36,352 bases of DNA. Origin: Xenococcus sp. MO_188.B8. GTDB lineage: Bacteria > Cyanobacteriota > Cyanobacteriia > Cyanobacteriales > Xenococcaceae. Numbering within the stretch: the stretch's first letter is position 1; every line of letters begins with the position of its first letter. A model generated the notes under the pieces. That model saw only the letters and a list, made by a program, of their open reading frames with translations, was not told the origin of the DNA and did not search any database. The translations under genes and the position numbers were made by a program. Where the stretch lies: the NCBI GenBank assembly GCA_030065615.1, contig JASJDR010000046.1:1-36352 (forward strand). Reading direction: 5' to 3'. Shown one piece after another: positions 18,409-26,873 of the stretch.

Positions 18409-20148
18409 ATGACAAGCCAAACTTCACTTTCAGGGATTAATAATCCCCTTGCTCAAAGATCTAGTTCATGGTTAAAAATTATTCGCGAACTTGCAAATCA
18501 AACGGGGTGCTTAGAAGCTGTCGATCCTGCATTTCAAATGCTCAAAAAACTCCGTCGAGAATCAATAAACATAACTATTATTGGCAGTAGAAATACAGGT
18601 AAAAGCAATTTGATAAATAAAATTTTAAATAAAAAGCTTTTGCCTGTCAGTGCTATTTCAAATGGTACAGGTTTTTATATTCAAGGAGAAAATGAATCAG
18701 AAAAAGAAGGTTTTTATCTAGCTAATGATTCAGCTTTTCAGCCACTAGAAAAACTACAGCAAGGTGATTTTGGGATAGATTCTTCTGAAACCTCAGTCAC
18801 CATTAATTTAGCCCATCAATGGCTCATAGATAATAGTTTCCATCTTATAGAAAAACCTACTTTTGATGCTTCTGATGAAGATATTAAGAAGTTAACCAAT
18901 TATTACTTAGAAGAAACAGATTGTGCAGTGCTTTTAATTGATGCTTTAACGCCATTGAGAAAAGCGGAGGTGTACTTATTATCCGAATGTACAAGAAGAT
19001 GTCTTCCTACTGTTGTTATCCTAACCAAAATAGATAAACTTCTGGAAGATGAGAGAGATGAGGTAGTTGAGTATGTTAACAAACATCTTCAATTACAATC
19101 TGATTCACTAAAGGTTATTCCTGTCAGTCTTCAAAGTATAGACGATAACCAAGTATTATGCATTAAATCAACTATTCAAGAAGAACTAGATAAAACTGAT
19201 ATTTTATCTCTTCGTACCCAACAATTAGCTGATGCTTTGCTCAATGTTTTGGGACTGATTAATTCAGCAGCACATACGGGACTAAAAGCTCAGACAAAAA
19301 ATGAGGAAGATAGACAAAAAGAAATTAAAAAACGCCAGCAAAACTTTGATTTACAAAATCTGACCTGGCAAAAAATTGAATTAAATCTTGATAGCCGACG
19401 CAGAAAAATAGATGAATTGCTAAGAGACCATCTTCAAAAGAATCATACAAGTATCCTTGAAGTACTTTCTTACGATCTCAAACGGAATAATGATATCCGA
19501 ACCTGGTGGGAAAGAGATTTGCCGTTTCGTTTGGATAAAGAACTAAGAAGCATAGCAGGAAAGCTTTCTCAAACTATTAATCAGCAGATTGTTTCCGATT
19601 TGCAATGGCTTCAAGGAGAAATATCCCAACAATTCAAATATCCACTACAAGCCTCTACTGAAGCTAATGTTACCGTAAATATGCCATCAATGGAACAACG
19701 AGAGATTCCCCTCTCCAACAGTAATCATTTAAAAATAGTTTCACGGCTTTCAACTGTCACTTGTGTCATTATTGCTGGCACAGTTTTAACCCCTCTGGGT
19801 ATTGGTGGTGCGGGAATTGCAGCTAGTGTTTTTGCAGGATTAACACTAGAACAACTTCTCTCTTGGAATACTAAACAAGAAAGGGAGAAAGTATTTAGCG
19901 AACTCAACAAAGTAATCGATCAAGCCGAACGAGAGTATGCCTCTGAAGTATCTAACAAACTCAAAGAAAATTATAACCATTTAGTATCGCAACTCAAACA
20001 AAACCAAATGCGCTGGCAACAAGCTCAACTTCAAGCTTTGATGGCGGTTAAGCGTAATTCCGATCAGAAACTTGAAACGAACTGGAATCAGGTTATCCAG
20101 CAAACCAACCAACTAATTGAAGAAATCAAAACAGAAATCGGAATCTAA
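18409..20148 (+). CDS. Dynamin-like GTPase with altered G3, second of three
   Basis: 579 residues. G1 is ITIIGSRNTGKSNLINKIL (59-66 for the P-loop) and G4 is ILTKIDKL (TKID at 206-209), both canonical. Where DxxG is expected the sequence reads HLIEKPTFDASDEDI, so the water-activating aspartate and glycine are lost and hydrolysis may be slow or absent. A long charged helical region covers about 255-440, and a hydrophobic hairpin about 446-478 (VIIAGTVLTPLGIGGAGIAA) may contact a membrane. The gene starts 28 bases after the previous one. In a cluster with two normal GTPases it may be a regulatory or scaffold partner in a mixed assembly (inference). Confidence 0.75.
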   Translation: MTSQTSLSGINNPLAQRSSSWLKIIRELANQTGCLEAVDPAFQMLKKLRRESINITIIGSRNTGKSNLINKILNKKLLPVSAISNGTGFYIQGENESEKEGFYLANDSAFQPLEKLQQGDFGIDSSETSVTINLAHQWLIDNSFHLIEKPTFDASDEDIKKLTNYYLEETDCAVLLIDALTPLRKAEVYLLSECTRRCLPTVVILTKIDKLLEDERDEVVEYVNKHLQLQSDSLKVIPVSLQSIDDNQVLCIKSTIQEELDKTDILSLRTQQLADALLNVLGLINSAAHTGLKAQTKNEEDRQKEIKKRQQNFDLQNLTWQKIELNLDSRRRKIDELLRDHLQKNHTSILEVLSYDLKRNNDIRTWWERDLPFRLDKELRSIAGKLSQTINQQIVSDLQWLQGEISQQFKYPLQASTEANVTVNMPSMEQREIPLSNSNHLKIVSRLSTVTCVIIAGTVLTPLGIGGAGIAASVFAGLTLEQLLSWNTKQEREKVFSELNKVIDQAEREYASEVSNKLKENYNHLVSQLKQNQMRWQQAQLQALMAVKRNSDQKLETNWNQVIQQTNQLIEEIKTEIGI

Positions 20149-20169
20149 TTTTCACTATCGAGGTTAACA

Positions 20170-22194
20170 ATGCAAGTACAAAATTCTAATCTTTACGAAA
20201 TTTACAATCAACGACGTGATGAACTATTAGAGCTAGCAGTCAAACAGGCTCAGATTGTAAATGAGCTAAAAATTGATGATATTCAAACCAAAGGAACAAA
20301 ACAAGGAGAGATAATTAATGGACTGGTTTCTCGCTTGAAGACGGATAAACTAAGAGTACTCGTTGTTGGACGCTTTAGTGCGGGAAAATCGACTTTCATT
20401 AATGCTCTTCTTGGACAAAAGCTATTACCTTCAACACCCGCTCCCACAACAGGTGTACTCTGTAAGATCAATTACTCAAGCGAACAGGATAAAAAGGTCA
20501 CACTTTATCCAAAAAAGGGTATGGGTCTAAACGGTGAAGATGAACCCTTTGATATTGAGGTTAATCAACTTGAAAGTTATATCAAAATCGATCATTTCAA
20601 TGAAGATGATGAAGTAACAAGTCGATATAAGTTAATGGAACTAGAGTGGCCGTTGGAGTTATGCGCTAATGGAGTTGAACTTATTGACTCAGTAGGGCTT
20701 GACGACCCTGATTCCCGTGATGAAATTACTCTAGCTTATGCAAAGTCAGTTGATGCCGTATTGTATTTGATGAAAAGTCAGGATACTGCCTCCAAGAAAG
20801 ATTTAGACACTATTAAACTGCTGCGGACTCTTGGTTATGAATCTTTATTTTTCATCATTACCTACTATGACCATATTAAAGAATCTGCTTTGTGGGGAGA
20901 AATGAGTGAAGCAGAATTTCAAAAAGGAGTAGAGAGAAATCTTACTGAATTTACTGAACTAGGTTACAGAGGAATTAAATATGTTGATTCCCGCAGTGGC
21001 TTGATGGGTAGAATGAAACGAGACTATCAAATGATCGCTGATTCTGGAATTGAAGATATAGAAAAATCTCTCGAATCTTTTTTAGTGGAACAGAAAGGAA
21101 AAGCCAAACTGGTTACTACTCTACGGTCACTACGTTCGGTTAATAGAGCAGCAAGACAAGTAATTCCTTCTCGTATAGCAATGCTACAAACATCTAACGA
21201 AGAACTTGAAAAACGCTATGAAGAAGCGAAAGTTCCTCTTGCCAATCTAGAGATGAAACGTCAATTGATGATAAGTAAATTTGACTCTGCTATTTATGAC
21301 ATAGCACGAGAAGCTTATGATTTAGCTGATGCTTATTTTCAAGACCTACCAAATAAAATCCCAGCTTGGGCTAAGGAATATAAAATCGAGTCAGGTTTGG
21401 GTATTCCCCCTCGTCAGAAAACACTAGAGCCTGTTGTCAGAGAAGTACTGAATCATCTCAAAAATAAAATTGAGTCGAATACTGCTGAATGGGCTACAGA
21501 TGAGCTTTCCCCCATTGTTGAAACTCGAATTCAAGAAGTACAAAACAATCTTGAAAGTGAAGCTAGAGAATTTTTGAAATCGGTTGATAGACTTCGTGTC
21601 AATATTTCAATTGGTAATCAATTGAGCGATGAAGACTTAGCCAAACAAAAAAGACCTACTGTCTGGGGACGTTTAATAGCAGGAGGCTATACCTTGATGA
21701 CTGGCGATTTCGTAACAGGAGGAGCGGGAATGGTCATGGGTTTAAAGGCAATGGCTAATACTATAGTTATCCAAATTATTGCGGGAATAATTCTGGGAAT
21801 ATTTGGATTGATTAATCCTATTGCAATTATTAGTGCAGCAATTGCTTCTATTATTGCGGGAAATTTCTTAAATATTCTTTCACTCAAGGGTGCGATCAAG
21901 AAAAATATAGGCAATAAGCTAAGTGAAGAACTTACTAGCCGTAGACGTGATTTGGCAAAGGAAGTTGAGAAAAAGGTTAAGGATAATTTAATGGAATTGA
22001 GAAATGCTTTAGACCAAGGGTTAGCTGGTGAAATTAGTAGTGTTAAAGACGAAGTAGAAAAAATCCTTGAAGAACGGAGAAAAGGAAAGCTTGATACCAA
22101 AAAAGAGATTCAAAAGTTAAGGAGATTTGAGGATAGTAATCTTGATATTGACAATCAGTTGGAAACTTTAATGTATGAAGCTGGATTAAGTTAG
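20170..22194 (+). CDS. Dynamin-like GTPase, third of three
   Basis: 674 residues. G1 is VLVVGRFSAGKSTFINAL (67-74), switch I has PAPTTGVLCKI, G3 is LIDSVGLDDPDSRD (173-179) and the G4 region is FIITYYDHIKE, which lacks the standard N/T-K-x-D. A helical stalk follows. Between about residues 505 and 570 several hydrophobic segments (AMANTIVIQIIAGIILGIFG and then AIISAAIASIIAGNF) form a strong membrane-binding paddle. The gene starts 21 bases after its neighbour with GAGG seven bases before ATG. Three tandem dynamin-like genes suggest hetero-assembly on a membrane. No further gene of the cluster follows, and the next DNA is the end of a mobile element. Confidence 0.8.
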   Translation: MQVQNSNLYEIYNQRRDELLELAVKQAQIVNELKIDDIQTKGTKQGEIINGLVSRLKTDKLRVLVVGRFSAGKSTFINALLGQKLLPSTPAPTTGVLCKINYSSEQDKKVTLYPKKGMGLNGEDEPFDIEVNQLESYIKIDHFNEDDEVTSRYKLMELEWPLELCANGVELIDSVGLDDPDSRDEITLAYAKSVDAVLYLMKSQDTASKKDLDTIKLLRTLGYESLFFIITYYDHIKESALWGEMSEAEFQKGVERNLTEFTELGYRGIKYVDSRSGLMGRMKRDYQMIADSGIEDIEKSLESFLVEQKGKAKLVTTLRSLRSVNRAARQVIPSRIAMLQTSNEELEKRYEEAKVPLANLEMKRQLMISKFDSAIYDIAREAYDLADAYFQDLPNKIPAWAKEYKIESGLGIPPRQKTLEPVVREVLNHLKNKIESNTAEWATDELSPIVETRIQEVQNNLESEAREFLKSVDRLRVNISIGNQLSDEDLAKQKRPTVWGRLIAGGYTLMTGDFVTGGAGMVMGLKAMANTIVIQIIAGIILGIFGLINPIAIISAAIASIIAGNFLNILSLKGAIKKNIGNKLSEELTSRRRDLAKEVEKKVKDNLMELRNALDQGLAGEISSVKDEVEKILEERRKGKLDTKKEIQKLRRFEDSNLDIDNQLETLMYEAGLS

Positions 22195-22277
22195 TTGTAT
22201 TTAGACGTTCATTTTCTACTATTGTTTTGTTGGGGGTGTGTCCTGATTATGTAAATAATTAAGCTACCCCATCTTTT

Positions 22278-22385
22278 AAAAGTGTCCACTAATTATACGA
22301 GCAGTTTTTTGAGAGATAATTGATGGTTTTGGGTCGAATTATACGCTCAGTTAGGCAAAACTCAACGTAGAACATATCTTATACG
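22278..22385. repeat. Left arm of 108-bp inverted repeat
   Basis: It begins AAAAGTGTCCACTAATTATA and carries TTATACGAGCAG, TTATACGCTCAG and TTATACGCACAG (the last running to 22390). It is the reverse complement of 26481-26588 at about 92 percent identity by hand alignment. Confidence 0.85.
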
Positions 22386-22422
22386 CACAGTTTAAATAAT
22401 AATTCTAATTGAATAATTATCG

Positions 22423-22458
22423 TTATACGCTCAGCGTTGTTTTCTGTCCATTTGCTGT
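22423..22458. repeat. 36-bp direct repeat, left copy (possible att site)
   Basis: It starts TTATACGCTCAGCGTT and ends TTTGCTGT. The second copy is at 26678-26713 in the same orientation. The recombinase gene ends 36 bases to the right. Confidence 0.65.
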
Positions 22459-22493
22459 TGGATCGCCAGTTAGAAGTAATTTTGCGATCGCTA

Positions 22494-24359
22494 TCACTTT
22501 CTGCGGCTTATGACTAATTTCTGCTCTTGATCTTGCTTAATAAAATCAACAGCCAATGCTATTTTTTCATCTGAAGTTTGTTGGTTGTATGTTTTATTAG
22601 CTGTTTCAAGGTCGTGGTGCATCATGTAGGCAATTGCTCTTCTTGTTTCTTCGGGAAGATTTAGATTGTTAATATGAGTGACGTAAATATCTCGTAGAGC
22701 ATGAGAATTTAATGGAAATTTAGTTTTACGTTTGAATATCCCTCTGATGAATTTTCCGAAGTGCGATTCAGGATCGTCGCCTTCTTCTATAAAGTCATCT
22801 CCTTTTGTTGTTTTAATAAATACGGCATTTGTTTTCTTTTTTGTAGCTAGTTCGTCGCGATAGCCTTCAAAGAACCATTGATTTAAATAGTCATAAAATT
22901 TCTTTCCATCTTCGTACTCGACATTGTTAATTTCGTGCCAGTAAGTGCCGTAAGTATCTCCAGTTTTATATTGATGAGGAAGTAGATGAATATAATATTT
23001 AGGTTCTTCTCCTTCTTGAAGATTTTCATAGCTAATGAAAGTATTGCGCTTGATATCTCTAATTCCATATTTCAAAGTTTCTCCAAAAGTTAGCTCGCGT
23101 AAAGTTCGCTGACGATCTGGAGGCATTACACAAAAGAAAGCAATTGCTATAAAATCCTGAATATGTAATGCTTTTGCCTTTTTAGTTAGTTTTTGTCCTT
23201 TATTATTTTTGCTTCTTTTGCTATAGTAATGATCTTGATTTGCTTCTTTTCTCAATCTCTCACAAACCATTTCTATCTCTTCCCAGTTAAAAGGAATTAT
23301 TTTTTTGTCTTCTTCTATTTTCTTGTTCTTATAAATATCGCGCATACAAACATGTAATCTATTAATTAAAGAAATATCTTGAAAATCACTATTTTCTTCA
23401 GTATCAGTAATATCTCTATAAAGAAAAGCACTAAAATTGATTAATGCTTGAATATAGGCTACTTTAGTACCAATTGATGATCGTTTAAGATATTCGCAAA
23501 AAAATTTATTTATAACAGTTATAAATTTTCTTGATTTATCTTTAATTTCTCTTTTTCTATACCATTCTTTTTTGGCTATTTCAGTTATAAAATTTTCGTT
23601 TTCAAGATGACTATATTCTTCATATCCTATATAAGGACTAATAATAGGAAAAACTTTCTCGATAGATAAATCTTCGACAGATAAATTATTATATTCTTTA
23701 TACCAACCAATAAATCTGAGTAGATTTTTTAAACTTTTCTCTTGAGTTGTTTTTCTGCATTTATTAGCTCTATATTGATTATAATAATCTAATATATTAA
23801 AAAATCTTGAAAGGCTTGATTGCGATTTTTCATATAATTCACGATTATCTAGATTTGGATATTTAAGTTTTAGCTCGTCCAAATATAAATCTGGATCGTT
23901 AATTAAAATCACTTTTCTATTCGCATATTTCTTTTCGCCAATCCATTCTGATTTATCCATAATTGCTTCGGTATAAGATAATATGGCATTTTCGTTATGC
24001 TTATTTTTTTCTTGGATTGGAGTAATGGAATCTTTAACAAAATTAAAAAATCTTTTTCCGTAGCTTACATGGCTTTTTATTTGTGTTTTGCTTTTGCCAT
24101 ACATTCTACCTCCCTTTTTAATTAGTTCTAAATGAGTATGGATATCAAAACTAGAATCTACTTTAACTTTTTTTAGCTTGTGAACTTGTTTTCTAATAGT
24201 TTCTTGATTTAATCTCTCATTTTTAAGACGTTTCCCCGTAACGGCAGTTAAGTAATATCTAAGTACTGCTGTTTGCACACAGCCAAATTTATCAACGGAA
24301 GTAATGAATTTTTTGTTAGTGAAAAAATCGTAAAGAGAGGTTGGATTGTAAGTTGTCAT
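22494..24359 (-). CDS. Large tyrosine recombinase
   Basis: 621 residues, about twice the length of Xer-type enzymes. The N-terminal 330 residues are lysine- and asparagine-rich and helical. The catalytic half contains RQRTLRELTFGE (box I Arg), NSHALRDIYVTHINNL (His and Arg), YMMHHDLETANKTYNQQ (second His and Tyr), so all catalytic residues appear present. It is marked by very AT-rich DNA. A related but broken enzyme is encoded at 28479-30760. Next to repeated TTATACG motifs and a complex palindromic region it is the likely mover of this element. Confidence 0.8.
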   Translation of the reverse strand: MTTYNPTSLYDFFTNKKFITSVDKFGCVQTAVLRYYLTAVTGKRLKNERLNQETIRKQVHKLKKVKVDSSFDIHTHLELIKKGGRMYGKSKTQIKSHVSYGKRFFNFVKDSITPIQEKNKHNENAILSYTEAIMDKSEWIGEKKYANRKVILINDPDLYLDELKLKYPNLDNRELYEKSQSSLSRFFNILDYYNQYRANKCRKTTQEKSLKNLLRFIGWYKEYNNLSVEDLSIEKVFPIISPYIGYEEYSHLENENFITEIAKKEWYRKREIKDKSRKFITVINKFFCEYLKRSSIGTKVAYIQALINFSAFLYRDITDTEENSDFQDISLINRLHVCMRDIYKNKKIEEDKKIIPFNWEEIEMVCERLRKEANQDHYYSKRSKNNKGQKLTKKAKALHIQDFIAIAFFCVMPPDRQRTLRELTFGETLKYGIRDIKRNTFISYENLQEGEEPKYYIHLLPHQYKTGDTYGTYWHEINNVEYEDGKKFYDYLNQWFFEGYRDELATKKKTNAVFIKTTKGDDFIEEGDDPESHFGKFIRGIFKRKTKFPLNSHALRDIYVTHINNLNLPEETRRAIAYMMHHDLETANKTYNQQTSDEKIALAVDFIKQDQEQKLVISRRK

Positions 24360-24381
24360 TTTGCTTAAAACTGCTTTTTAC

Positions 24382-24653
24382 GTAGTCACAAGAGCTAAAG
24401 CTGATGTATATCTATGTATAGGTTATCAGAGAACTATATATTTTATCCAACTTTTATAATAATTTTAATAAGCTTAAAATTTTTAAGCTTATTAAAATTA
24501 TGTTTCAAATTCATTTTGAAAAGTAGCTATAAACTTGTTTATTCATAAGCCTGTAGCTACTTTCAAAGTTGAAAATTATTATAAAAGTTGGATAAGTATC
24601 TTGATAACAGAGCAAAACGTTGGACTTTAAGAATAGTAGTCACAAGAGCTAAA
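24382..24653. repeat. 18-bp direct repeats bracketing the cruciform region
   Basis: GTAGTCACAAGAGCTAAA occurs at 24382-24399 and again at 24636-24653, on either side of the 24-bp inverted repeat. Confidence 0.8.
24443..24595. repeat. Cruciform-forming region with nested palindromes
   Basis: A perfect 24-bp inverted repeat (24443-24466, starting TTATCCAACTTTTA, and 24572-24595) encloses a 39-base palindrome around AATAAGCTTAAA (24461-24499) and a hairpin of AAAGTAGCTA (24520-24529) with TAGCTACTTT (24554-24563). The half-motif AGTTGGATAA recurs near 24678. It fills the 404-bp gap between the divergent recombinase and double-RHH genes, so it could be an operator set, a recombination site or an origin. 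Confidence 0.8.
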
Positions 24654-24763
24654 ATGTATTGAAAGAAGGATTTTGAAAGTTGGATAACTGTTGGATACAA
24701 AAATTGCTGCTAATAAACTAAATTAACTGGGTATCATGGGCTTAATAATGAAAGTGATCGTCC

Positions 24764-25129
24764 ATGAGCAAAAAATTATTTGTCCAGATTCATAATCAGA
24801 AAAAAAGGAAAATAAATATATCCATAGATTCAGATTTAAAAGCTAAACTAGAAGACCAAAAATCTATAGATAGTATTTCCATAAGCGAGAGAATAGAAGA
24901 CCTCTATAGACAGCACAGAGAAGACGTAGAGAACATAATAGTTTCAGATTCGCTTTTTCCACGTTCTAGAGGCGAACGAGGTAAACCAATGTTCTCCAAT
25001 CGCCTTAGATCGACGTGCGGAATTTTTCTTACTCCTGATGCGATCGCCTTTTTTGATTTGCAAGCCAAGAAAAATCAAAGTGATCGATCCAAAATTATTG
25101 AATTAGCGTTGAAAAATACCGCTTTTTAG
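24764..25129 (+). CDS. Protein with two ribbon-helix-helix-like segments
   Basis: 121 residues. The N-terminal RKINISIDSDLKAKLEDQ and then SISISERIEDLYRQ fit one RHH unit. The C-terminal CGIFLTPDAIAFFDLQAKKN and then DRSKIIELALKNTAF fit a second. Two RHH units in one chain would give a DNA-binding pseudo-dimer. It is divergent from the recombinase across the palindromic region, which suggests that it represses one or both promoters there. The function is inferred; I do not recognise a named family. Confidence 0.55.
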   Translation: MSKKLFVQIHNQKKRKINISIDSDLKAKLEDQKSIDSISISERIEDLYRQHREDVENIIVSDSLFPRSRGERGKPMFSNRLRSTCGIFLTPDAIAFFDLQAKKNQSDRSKIIELALKNTAF

Positions 25130-25168
25130 CTGTCTTGAAATTTTAAGATATGGAATTACGCTTGGAAA

Positions 25169-25256
25169 GCGGCAAAAGAAACGGCAAAAAACAAAAGCTA
25201 AAAATGCTAATATCTATATTTGGCAGGCAAAACTAACGGCAAATAAAACGGCAAAA
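25169..25256. promoter_or_regulatory. CGGCAAA repeats before the fic gene
   Basis: The core CGGCAAA occurs four times, near 25170, 25182, 25237 and 25249, three of them as AACGGCAAA. The last copy runs into the ATG of fic. A repressor binding array is plausible, and no known operator is recognised. Confidence 0.45.
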
Positions 25257-26422
25257 TGCAGGAGTCAATTTCCTTAATCGAACCTTTGATGCCATCGGTA
25301 GAGAATAGACAACTGGTAAATTTAGCATCAGAATTAATTGAAGCGGCAGCAGGTTTGAATCAAAGCGTCCATCCAGTATTGAGACAAGAACTGGGTACGC
25401 TAGTGCGCTCGATGAATTGTTACTACAGCAATCTAATTGAAGGTCATCGCACCCTCCCCAGAGATATCGAACGGGCTTTAAACTCCGATTTTGTTGACGA
25501 CGAACGAGCTAGAAATCTGCAATTAGAAGCTTTGGCTCATATTAAGGTGCAAGAAAAAATCGACCTGGGTTTGGCAAAAGGTTCGGTAGAATCCCAAGAA
25601 CGAATTTGTTGGCTGCATCGAGAATTTGCCTCTCTTATACCAGCTTCTATGCTCCAAATAACTAATAAGTCAGGAGATAAAGTTATTGACCTAATTCCAG
25701 GGCAATATCGCAGTGGAGATGTGATTGTAGGCAAACATATTCCTATTTCTGCTGCCGCTATTCCTACTTTTCTAGCTCGATTTGAGCGAGTTTACAATCC
25801 AGCCAAGTTATCTAAGATTAGTCAGATTATTGCTGCTGCGGCTTCCCATCATCGTTTGCTGTGGATACATCCTTTTTATGATGGCAATGGTCGAGTCAGT
25901 CGCTTATTTTCTCACGGCTACTTAAAAGAAATTGGCATTGGCAATAGTCTCTGGTCGGTGGCTAGGGGTTTGTCTCGTAATGTTGAGGACTATAAAAAGT
26001 TTTTAGCTTTAGCTGATTCTCCTCGCTGGAATGACCTGGACGGAAGGGGCAATCTAACTGCCAAAGGTTTGATTGAATTCTGCGTTTTTTTTCTCAATGT
26101 CTGCTTGGATCAGATCAAATTTATGTCTTCTTTAATCGAACCAGAGAAGATCTTAACCCGTATGGAAATCTATACAGAGGAACAGATTCGCCTGGGTAAT
26201 TTACTGCCCAATTCTTTTCTCTTACTCAAGCAGCTATGGTTGGAGGGAGAAATCCCTAAAAGTCGCGTACCCCAAATTGTTGGTTACAAGGAGAGACAGG
26301 CGCGTACTTTACAAAATAAACTAGTTGAATCCAACCTCATCCTTGCTGATTCAGTTCGTTCCCCTCTCAGGCTTAATTTTCCTATCGTCGTGGCAGAGCG
26401 TTATTTTCCTTCCTTATTTTAG
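25256..26422 (+). CDS. Fic-domain protein (AMP transferase type, class II autoinhibited)
   Basis: 388 residues. The Fic active-site motif IHPFYDGNGRVSRLF (HPFYDGNGRVSR at 205-216) is complete, with the catalytic His and the phosphate-binding loop. The inhibitory helix motif S-N-L-I-E-G (58-63) lies N-terminal of the Fic core, as in class II Fic enzymes, where the glutamate blocks productive ATP binding. The C-terminal 80 residues resemble a winged helix (EIPKSRVPQIVGYKERQART). Such enzymes transfer AMP to protein targets, and the target here is unknown. ATG 25256 lies in the last CGGCAAA repeat. It is the likely cargo of the surrounding element, and no separate antitoxin is needed in this class. 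Confidence 0.85.
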   Translation: MQESISLIEPLMPSVENRQLVNLASELIEAAAGLNQSVHPVLRQELGTLVRSMNCYYSNLIEGHRTLPRDIERALNSDFVDDERARNLQLEALAHIKVQEKIDLGLAKGSVESQERICWLHREFASLIPASMLQITNKSGDKVIDLIPGQYRSGDVIVGKHIPISAAAIPTFLARFERVYNPAKLSKISQIIAAAASHHRLLWIHPFYDGNGRVSRLFSHGYLKEIGIGNSLWSVARGLSRNVEDYKKFLALADSPRWNDLDGRGNLTAKGLIEFCVFFLNVCLDQIKFMSSLIEPEKILTRMEIYTEEQIRLGNLLPNSFLLLKQLWLEGEIPKSRVPQIVGYKERQARTLQNKLVESNLILADSVRSPLRLNFPIVVAERYFPSLF

Positions 26423-26677
26423 TTAGCGCGATCGCACTTTGTGAAAATTCTTGTCTTCATGTACTGTCTCAAAAAGTGTACGTATAAGATATGTTCTACG
26501 TTGAGTTTTGCCTGACTGAGCGTATAATTCGACGAAAAAGCAGTAATTATCTATCAAAAAACTGCTCGTATAATTAGCAGACACTTTTGTAGTTGCTTTG
26601 AACTAAGAAAAATGAATCGATAGTAAAATCTATCAAAAAAATATTTCATAAGGGCTTCAGGATTTTACTCTATCGAA
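26423..26677. other. Non-coding right end of the Fic element
   Basis: It contains the right arm of the 108-bp repeat and a further inverted pair, TCGATAGTAAAATC (near 26616) with GATTTTACTCTATCGA (near 26661). A HIP1 octamer lies at 26428. No gene is seen. Confidence 0.6.
26481..26588. repeat. Right arm of 108-bp inverted repeat
   Basis: Starts CGTATAAGATATGTTCTACG and ends ACACTTTT; reverse complement of 22278-22385 with about nine mismatches. Confidence 0.85.
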
Positions 26678-26848
26678 TTATACGTCCAGCGTTATTTTTT
26701 GTCCGATTGCTGTCTCAACGCCTACTAATGTAGTCAAAATATCCAGGCGATCTAATTCTGGCGAACCTGGTTCGGCATCAAACAGTCTTTCAATTTCAGT
26801 TAGGGCATTTTGATAGTCAGATTCAGTTTTGATCGGGCTAAATTCCAT
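26678..26848 (-). pseudogene. HigA-type antitoxin, N-terminal fragment
   Basis: From ATG 26848 the frame reads MEFSPIKTESDYQNALTEIE, then RLFDAEPGSPELDRLDILTTLV, the usual N-terminal domain of HigA-like antitoxins. After LTTLV the family sequence is replaced by GVETAIGQKITLDV and a stop inside the 36-bp direct repeat. The HTH domain is absent, so it is a truncated antitoxin of 56 codons. No HigB toxin is seen beside it. The cut lies at the edge of the Fic element, which suggests that insertion caused it. Confidence 0.65.
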
Positions 26849-26873
26849 AGCTTAAACTCTCTAAATAGTTGCT

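Larger units (their letters stand above)
22278..26713. mobile_element. Candidate integrative element with recombinase, double-RHH and Fic genes
   Basis: A 108-bp inverted repeat (22278-22385 and 26481-26588, about nine mismatches by eye) and a 36-bp direct repeat (22423-22458 and 26678-26713, about six mismatches) bracket a large tyrosine recombinase, a two-RHH protein and a Fic protein. Both repeats are built from TTATACGnnCAG motifs, likely recombinase binding sites. The right edge cuts a HigA-like antitoxin gene short. The exact boundaries are uncertain: the direct repeats could be attachment sites, and the inverted repeats arm sites or transposon-like ends. Confidence 0.6.

Noticed and set aside
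21687..22100. Minus-strand frame of 137 codons over the third GTPase
   Set aside because: It is a shadow of the hydrophobic coding segment of that gene.
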